Origin: JACROF01 sp964533055
GTDB lineage: Bacteria; Patescibacteriota; Microgenomatia; Levybacterales; UBA12049
Direction of reading: 5' to 3'
Assembly (NCBI GenBank): GCA_964533055.1
Contig: CAZHKZ010000024.1
Span: 1-9,969, forward strand
Length of the DNA stretch: 9,969 bases
The position numbers were made by a program, and so were the translations under genes. Of the stretch, positions 6,210-9,969 are shown piece after piece. Each line of letters opens with the position of its first letter. Positions within the stretch are counted from its first letter, which is position 1. The notes under the pieces are model-generated. The model was not told where the DNA came from. It ran no database searches and saw only the letters and a program-made list of their open reading frames with translations.

Positions 6210-7154
6210 ATGGAAAACCTCTTTGACGTCATCATCATCGGCTCTGGCCCTTCTGGTCTCACTGCTGCCACTTACACCACTCGTGCTGCTCTCAAGACTC
6301 TTGTTTTGGCAGGAGAAAAATGGGGCGGTCAACTCATGCTGACGTCAGTTATTGAAAATTTCCCGGGTTTTCCAGAGGGGATTGAAGGCCCAGAGTTGAT
6401 GGCAAACATGCGAAAGCAAGCTGAGCACCATGGAGCTGAAATACTCAATGAAAATGTCACAAAGATTGTGATATCTGAAAGGCCATTTAAAGTGAGCACT
6501 TCCACAAAGAGTTATGAAGCAAAGTCGATTATCATCGCAACAGGAGCTGATGCACGCTGGCTAGGCGTACCAGGTGAGACTGAGAGAATTGGAAGAGGGA
6601 TGTCTTCATGCGCAACATGTGATGCAATGTTTTTCAAAGGCAAAAATGTTTTCGTTGTTGGCGGAGGTGACAGCGCAATGGAGGAAGCCCTCGTACTTTC
6701 AAAGACTGCAAATAGCGTCACGCTTTTACACAGAAGAGATGTATTTCGAGCTAGTGACATTATGATTCAACGAGTTAAAGAGAATCCTAAGATCACCTCG
6801 CTCTTAAATTCTGAAATCATTGAGGTCAAGGGGGAGATGCGTGTCCAGTCTGTCATGGTCAAAAATAATAAGACAAATGAGATAAAAGAGATGCCAGTTG
6901 ATGGTGTTTTTGTAGCGATTGGGCATATACCTAACACGACATTCTTGAATGGTATAGAGTTGGATGAAGAAAAATATATTAGGGTCAAAGATGGCTTCAG
7001 AACAAATATAGAAGGCGTTTTTACGGCAGGGGATGTGCATGATAGGCACTATCGTCAAGCCATCACTGCTGCAGGATTTGGATGTGCAGCTGCTCTTGAG
7101 GCTGAGCGTTGGCTGGCAACTGATGGTAAAGACCTCAACTTCAAGGCGAATTAA
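6210..7154 (+). CDS. trxB: Thioredoxin-disulfide reductase, NADPH-dependent
   Basis: This 314-aa flavoprotein matches the bacterial low-molecular-weight TrxB plan. The FAD-binding GSGPSG lies at 11-16, followed by GGQLMLTSVIENFPGFP at 39-55. The redox centre is C134-A-T-C137-D138. The NAD(P)-binding GGGDSAMEEA lies at 151-160, with HRRDVFRAS at 174-182 (the Arg residues point to NADPH), and the second FAD motif is GDV at 274-276. It transfers electrons from NADPH to the thioredoxin encoded immediately upstream (5-nt gap, one operon). The first ~32 codons are unusual: third positions are almost all C or T, whereas the rest of the gene uses A often. No frameshift or missing active residue is seen. 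Confidence 0.96.
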   Translation: MENLFDVIIIGSGPSGLTAATYTTRAALKTLVLAGEKWGGQLMLTSVIENFPGFPEGIEGPELMANMRKQAEHHGAEILNENVTKIVISERPFKVSTSTKSYEAKSIIIATGADARWLGVPGETERIGRGMSSCATCDAMFFKGKNVFVVGGGDSAMEEALVLSKTANSVTLLHRRDVFRASDIMIQRVKENPKITSLLNSEIIEVKGEMRVQSVMVKNNKTNEIKEMPVDGVFVAIGHIPNTTFLNGIELDEEKYIRVKDGFRTNIEGVFTAGDVHDRHYRQAITAAGFGCAAALEAERWLATDGKDLNFKAN

Positions 7155-7173
7155 GTAATCATGGGTTTACCTA

Positions 7174-7200
7174 TTGACAGGTATTCCTTTGTCCTATAAC
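7174..7200 (+). promoter_or_regulatory. Probable promoter of the surface-protein gene, with inverted repeat over the -35
   Basis: A perfect TTGACA (7174-7179) is followed by TATAAC (7195-7200) at a short 15-nt spacing, or by the poorer TAACTT (7197-7202) at 17 nt. The GTG start at 7210 lies 7-9 nt further on, so the mRNA would be leaderless. A small inverted repeat, TACCT (7168-7172) and AGGTA (7179-7183), brackets the -35 and could be an operator. Confidence 0.45.
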
Positions 7201-7209
7201 TTAAATTAA

Positions 7210-9039
7210 GTGAAGACGAAACGCAGACTCAATAGAAAAGCTCGCAAGCCACTCTCTACTCATCATAAGCTAATCATTGGACTATCTATTTTAGTATTCG
7301 CAATATTACTTCAGGTTGGTTTAGTAAAAAACTTTTTTACCCCAGCAGGGGCGGTAGCGATTACAGATAGTCCAGTCACTAAAAAAGTTTTCCTCCTTAT
7401 TTTTAATCCAACAATCGATCAAGATGGTGTTCCAGTTAAATTAACAAATTACTTAAATTGGCAGAATCCAGATACGATATCAAATAGCCTAATTCCTGTG
7501 TTCCCAACAGTCAGTCATGGGTTTTTGAGCTATTCGTTGTCAGAGAGACAGGAAGTGAACGGGTGGCCAAGTAAAGTAGATGGGTTTGTTTATAATCAGG
7601 CGTCGTACTTACAATGTTGGCAGGATCATAGTACTTGTCATGCGCAAGATGCAGCTGATTTTCAAAAGATGTTCAATGACTATGGCATTTGTGCTAAAAA
7701 CGTCGATGAAGTATGGGTGTGGGGAGGTCCATGGTTTGGCTATCCTGAGCATCAAGTAGTCAATTTTTGTGGTAAGAGTCAGTTCGTAATGGGCTTTAGC
7801 TACGAGAGAAATTTTGATGAAGCACTCCATAACTTTGGGCATAGAATGGAGTTTGTTATGAGCGACAGCGGAAACAGGATTAATAATGGTGTGCCTTGGA
7901 AGCAAGATAGTGCGACGGAATGGAACAAATTTAGTAAAATCGATACAGGATGTGGCAACATACATTATCCTCCTAGTCCCTATGACTATACCTTTGTAAA
8001 TCCCGATGGAAGCCTGGGTAAACCTCTCCATGAAGAATATGATTATTCAAATACCACGCCTGTGACTTCAGCTTGTGAAGGATACCTTAATTATCCTGCT
8101 GGTCCCTTCCCATCCCAAACTATTACCTGTGAGGTTTGGGGCTGTACTCAAGGGGGATATGTACAATGGTGGCTTTCTCATATTCCTGCAAAGAGTGGGG
8201 TAAGTATTGATCCACAGACTGGGAGAACGCTCTACAATAATTGGTGGAAATACTACGCTTATTTTGATGAAACAGCTGTCCCGCCTTCAATTCCAGGTGA
8301 TTTTAGCAATGTTTCTGCTATTTTCGGAACAACCTCTGCGACTTTTGCATTCAATTATTCTGGATCAACCTCAGAATACTTGGTAGATGTCTCAACTGTT
8401 CCTGATATGTCTACAGATGTATATGTAAATTTTGCTACAGGAAGTACTAGCCCTTTGATTGTTAGCTCCCCACAGGCCAAATGGGATAAATATAGCTGCG
8501 GTCGCACCCTTTACTGGAGGGTATACTCTGCAGATCGATCGACGCAGGGTCCAATTATTACGACCGTTGCTTGTCCAGTGCCAACAGCAACGCCTACTCC
8601 TGTAAAAAAAGCTGATTTGGTAATAACTAGCTATGCATTGACTAATAGTAGTGGTACGGTTAAATCTTCATTTAAAGTAAATGAGGCTATCTATGTTAAG
8701 GTCACCTACAGGAACAATGGTAATGCGGCTTCAGCTACACCAGACGGGACAATTTACTCAACATTCTATAAGAATAAGCCTACATCTGTACCAAATAACT
8801 TAGGCTCAGATCCCATTAATTTTTATTCAGCGACACCAAATCTTGCAGCAGGTGAGAGCAAGACATACGCATCTTATCCACGAAGCTCAACAGTAGCATC
8901 TTTTCCAGGAGTCAAAACGTGGAAAATCGGAACTGTTGGCACTTATACTGCACGAGTCTTTCAGGACTATGATGTAAGGGTCAGCGAGTCAAATGAAAAC
9001 AACAACCAGGCAGTAGTGCAATATACAATTACAAAGTAG
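7210..9039 (+). CDS. Cysteine-rich membrane-anchored surface protein with HxxGHxxE motif and C-terminal CARDB domain
   Basis: This 609-aa protein starts with a basic N-terminus and one membrane segment (about 21-39), so the rest is outside the cell. Residues 55-355 form a large domain I cannot name. It contains H207-N-F-G-H211-R-M-E214, which resembles a zinc-protease helix but has Asn where HExxH has Glu, plus many aromatic residues. Residues about 358-456 look like a fibronectin-type beta sandwich. A Thr/Pro linker (458-465) leads to a CARDB-like domain (468-609: ADLVITSYAL, then VKVTYRNNGNAAS, ending SESNENNNQAVV). There are exactly ten cysteines (136, 143, 161, 187, 248, 289, 307, 312, 430, 455), all outside the membrane, an even number suited to disulfides. 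The GTG start is the only one that fits the anchor. It may bind or process an extracellular substrate; adhesion or cell-wall roles are possible. Confidence 0.85.
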   Translation: MKTKRRLNRKARKPLSTHHKLIIGLSILVFAILLQVGLVKNFFTPAGAVAITDSPVTKKVFLLIFNPTIDQDGVPVKLTNYLNWQNPDTISNSLIPVFPTVSHGFLSYSLSERQEVNGWPSKVDGFVYNQASYLQCWQDHSTCHAQDAADFQKMFNDYGICAKNVDEVWVWGGPWFGYPEHQVVNFCGKSQFVMGFSYERNFDEALHNFGHRMEFVMSDSGNRINNGVPWKQDSATEWNKFSKIDTGCGNIHYPPSPYDYTFVNPDGSLGKPLHEEYDYSNTTPVTSACEGYLNYPAGPFPSQTITCEVWGCTQGGYVQWWLSHIPAKSGVSIDPQTGRTLYNNWWKYYAYFDETAVPPSIPGDFSNVSAIFGTTSATFAFNYSGSTSEYLVDVSTVPDMSTDVYVNFATGSTSPLIVSSPQAKWDKYSCGRTLYWRVYSADRSTQGPIITTVACPVPTATPTPVKKADLVITSYALTNSSGTVKSSFKVNEAIYVKVTYRNNGNAASATPDGTIYSTFYKNKPTSVPNNLGSDPINFYSATPNLAAGESKTYASYPRSSTVASFPGVKTWKIGTVGTYTARVFQDYDVRVSESNENNNQAVVQYTITK

Positions 9040-9046
9040 TCATCGA

Positions 9047-9076
9047 GCATTATTGGGGGAGAGTAATTGCTATTTT
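9047..9076 (+). terminator. Weak intrinsic-terminator candidate after the surface-protein gene
   Basis: GCATTA (9047-9052) can pair with TAA-T-TGC (9064-9070) with one bulged T, and TATTTTT follows. The stem is short and AT-rich, so termination here is only tentative. Confidence 0.25.
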
Positions 9077-9084
9077 TGATCCTC

Positions 9085-9114
9085 TTGACAGCCTCAATTC
9101 GCCTATGGTACTAT
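9085..9114 (+). promoter_or_regulatory. Promoter of the tRNA-Ala/23S rRNA unit
   Basis: A perfect TTGACA (9085-9090), an 18-nt spacer and an extended -10 TGG-TACTAT (hexamer 9109-9114) precede the stable-RNA genes. Transcription would begin near 9121. No other good promoter is seen before the tRNA or between tRNA and 23S. Confidence 0.6.
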
Positions 9115-9120
9115 AGCTCT

Positions 9121-9335
9121 CACAGTAAAGCGAAAAAGTCGTTTTTTTATGCCTAGAAATTCACACATAACATTCATTATCCATTAAGGGATACCGTGAC
9201 TTTCTACATCCTCTTTTTCACTCTTCTGTAAATCGCACATTTTATTGGTTGCTGGCTGATTAGTTTTTAGTTTTCAGTTACTAGTTCCTAGTTTCCAAAC
9301 TAGCTACTATTGCCTAATAACTAATTCCCAAATAG
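9121..9335 (+). other. Long leader upstream of tRNA-Ala, no gene seen
   Basis: About 215 nt lie between the predicted transcription start and the tRNA. I find no open reading frame with coding character. The stretch contains a CGAAAAAGTCGTTTTTTT segment (weak stem followed by T-run), a small TATCC/GGATA hairpin (9178-9193), a pyrimidine-rich tract around 9200-9230, and the heptanucleotide repeat cluster at 9259-9325. No 16S rRNA sequence is present. Confidence 0.6.
9259..9325. repeat. Heptanucleotide repeat cluster in inverted arrangement
   Basis: Five consecutive 7-mers of form NNYAGTT occupy 9259-9293 (ATTAGTT, TTTAGTT, TTCAGTT, ACTAGTT, CCTAGTT). After 4 nt come four 7-mers of the reverse-complement type AACTANN in strict 7-nt register at 9298-9325 (AACTAGC, TACTATT, GCCTAAT, AACTAAT). 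The outermost units are perfectly complementary. An inner perfect palindrome, CTAGTTT-CC-AAACTAG, lies at 9288-9303. The RNA could fold into one imperfect hairpin ending 10 nt before the tRNA. Confidence 0.7.
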
Positions 9336-9408
9336 GGGCCGGTAGCTTAGTTGGTAGAGCGCGTCATTTGCAATGATGAGGTCGAGAGTTCAAATCTCTT
9401 CCGGTCCA
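9336..9408 (+). tRNA. tRNA-Ala (anticodon UGC)
   Basis: All four arms fold. The acceptor GGGCCGG (9336-9342) pairs with CCGGTCC (9401-9407) and includes a G3:U70 wobble, the main alanine identity element. The D arm is GCTT/GAGC. The anticodon stem CGTCA/TGATG encloses the loop TTTGCAA with TGC at 9369-9371. The T arm GAGAG/CTCTT encloses TTCAAAT. The discriminator base is A9408. CCA is not encoded: CCG follows, so the tail must be added by a nucleotidyltransferase. The length of 73 nt is normal. The gene sits about 280 nt upstream of 23S rRNA, where tRNA-Ala often stands in rRNA spacers, but here no 16S precedes it. Confidence 0.97.
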
Positions 9409-9460
9409 CCGAGTCAGACTCGGCTTTGCTGAGTTCAGAATTGAAACGGTAGACGTTTCA
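9409..9460 (+). other. Hairpins immediately 3' of tRNA-Ala
   Basis: A perfect 7-1-7 palindrome, CCGAGTC-A-GACTCGG (9409-9423), begins directly after the tRNA discriminator base. Its right arm can alternatively pair as GACTCGGC (9417-9424) with GCTGAGTT (9428-9435), and the two folds exclude each other. TGAAACG (9442-9448) then pairs with CGTTTCA (9454-9460) around GTAGA. These are probably processing or spacer helices of the precursor RNA. Confidence 0.55.
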
Positions 9461-9486
9461 TAATTAATAATTTAGGTAAGGTTCAT

Positions 9487-9530
9487 GGCTTCGTCCTTTC
9501 GGACAAGCCCCCTAGTTAGAGGGGGTTTTT
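9487..9530 (+). terminator. Terminator-shaped element between tRNA-Ala and 23S rRNA, with overlapping upstream hairpin
   Basis: CCCCCT (9508-9513), loop AGTTAG and AGGGGG (9520-9525) are followed directly by TTTTT (9526-9530), a canonical intrinsic-terminator form. Just upstream GGCTT-c-GTCC (9487-9496) pairs with GGAC-AAGCC (9501-9509) around TTTC. The two stems share 9508-9509, so the complete stems compete. Either the tRNA ends here, or an rRNA antitermination complex reads through into 23S. Confidence 0.65.
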
Positions 9531-9598
9531 CTGAAAGGTTAGGTAGTCTTTCGCTAACTTCTCCCAAGGAGGAGGGCCGAGAGAACACCTTTGATGAG

Positions 9599-9610
9599 AG
9601 CTCTTTAATA
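9599..9610 (+). promoter_or_regulatory. boxA-like antitermination element in the 23S leader
   Basis: AGCTCTTTAATA closely resembles the rrn boxA core of E. coli (TGCTCTTTAACA), with GCTCTTTAA identical. It lies about 80 nt before the estimated 23S 5' end, where a second boxA is known in other bacterial rRNA spacers. NusB/S10 binding is inferred from the motif only. Confidence 0.55.
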
Positions 9611-9621
9611 AGTGAAGAGAA

Positions 9622-9650
9622 TTCCGAATTCGCCTCCTGGCGAATCGGAA
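9622..9650 (+). other. Stable hairpin in the 23S leader
   Basis: TTCCGA-a-TTCGCC (9622-9634) pairs with GGCGAA-TCGGAA (9639-9650) around a TCCT loop, giving 12 bp with one bulged A. A duplicated AATCCGG (9663-9669 and 9675-9681) follows. These are probably pre-rRNA processing structures; the matching 3' trailer is outside the window. Confidence 0.5.
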
Positions 9651-9689
9651 TAAATTTGTCTAAATCCGGTTTAAAATCCGGAAATATTA

Positions 9690-9969
9690 GAAAATCTACT
9701 CATAATGTCATTAATGGATGCCTTGGAGATATTGACCGAGGAAGGACGCATACGGCGGCGATACGCGTCGGGGAGGAGCCACAATCCTTTGATCCGGCGG
9801 TTTCCGAATGGGGCAACCCTCCAGCATGTCTGGAAACCTGCAGTAAACAACGTTGATTTATCAATGTAATAGCTGTTGAGTTGGGAACGGCTCGAACTGA
9901 AACATCTCAGTAGGGCCAGGAATATAAATCATATGAGATTCCGTCAGTAGCGGTGAGCGAAAGCGGAAC
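9690..9969 (+). rRNA. 23S ribosomal RNA, 5' part (runs off the window edge)
   Basis: Conserved domain I blocks of 23S rRNA appear in order: GGATGCCTTGG (9716 on), GAGGAAGGACG, TTTCCGAATGGGGCAACCC, GAACTGAAACATCTCAGTA and GAGATTCCGTCAGTAGCGGTGAGCGAAAGCGG at the end. The 5' end is estimated at about 9690 from the distance between GGATGCC and nucleotide 1 in E. coli, so it may be off by several bases. About 280 nt are present. A protein-like open frame at 9485-9856 crosses this gene and its spacer and is not a real CDS. No intron is seen in this part; such introns in this group usually lie further in. Confidence 0.95.

Noticed and set aside
9259..9325. CRISPR array
   Set aside because: Units are 7 nt and contiguous, without spacers, and no cas gene is present.
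9336..9460. tRNA gene as an attachment site of an integrated element
   Set aside because: No second copy of the tRNA 3' end and no integrase or phage gene is present in the window.
9485..9856. Open reading frame of 123 codons on the plus strand
   Set aside because: It crosses the terminator-like hairpin, boxA and the conserved 5' part of 23S rRNA; its composition is that of structural RNA, not protein.

Overview
The window looks like a chromosomal segment of a Patescibacteria/CPR-type bacterium, most likely of the Microgenomates kind. I infer this from the sequence style and have no database match behind it. The pointers are moderate GC, very tight gene packing, repeated TATACT-type -10 boxes lying 6-7 nt before start codons (leaderless genes), a secreted protein with a Thr-Pro linker and a CARDB domain, a large anonymous membrane protein, and a 23S rRNA gene with no 16S in front of it.

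Layout. Positions 1-335 (minus) hold the N-terminal part of a secreted or membrane YibE/F-like protein. Between it and the next gene lies a dense set of palindromes placed exactly over a sigma70-type promoter, followed by a strong 12-bp hairpin. This leads into a Fur/Zur-family metalloregulator (543-953), which overlaps a ZIP-family divalent metal transporter (941-1714). The two look like an autoregulated metal-uptake operon.

From 1695 to 7154 the window is a thiol-redox island. A minus-strand pair encodes a membrane-anchored DsbA-like oxidoreductase (CLFC active site) and a small polytopic membrane protein with a GCPSC motif. A divergent 61-bp promoter region separates them from a 538-aa multi-pass membrane protein of unknown function. 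Then come DsbB (CVLC plus a second cysteine pair), a second anchored DsbA-like protein (CPAC), thioredoxin (WCPPC) and thioredoxin reductase (CATC). Together these give an extracytoplasmic disulfide-forming pathway (DsbA/DsbB) and a cytoplasmic reducing pathway (TrxA/TrxB).

Next to the island lies a 609-aa membrane-anchored surface protein (7210-9039) with exactly ten cysteines outside the membrane, an HxxGHxxE motif, a beta-sandwich-like segment and a C-terminal CARDB domain. It is a natural candidate client of the Dsb enzymes.

The right end is a stable-RNA unit: a promoter at 9085-9114, a leader of about 215 nt containing heptanucleotide repeats in inverted arrangement, tRNA-Ala(UGC) at 9336-9408, a structured spacer with a canonical intrinsic-terminator shape and a boxA-like element, and the 5' end of 23S rRNA from about 9690 to the window edge. 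No 16S rRNA lies upstream within the window, so the 16S and 23S genes are probably unlinked. No CRISPR array, insertion sequence or prophage gene was seen.
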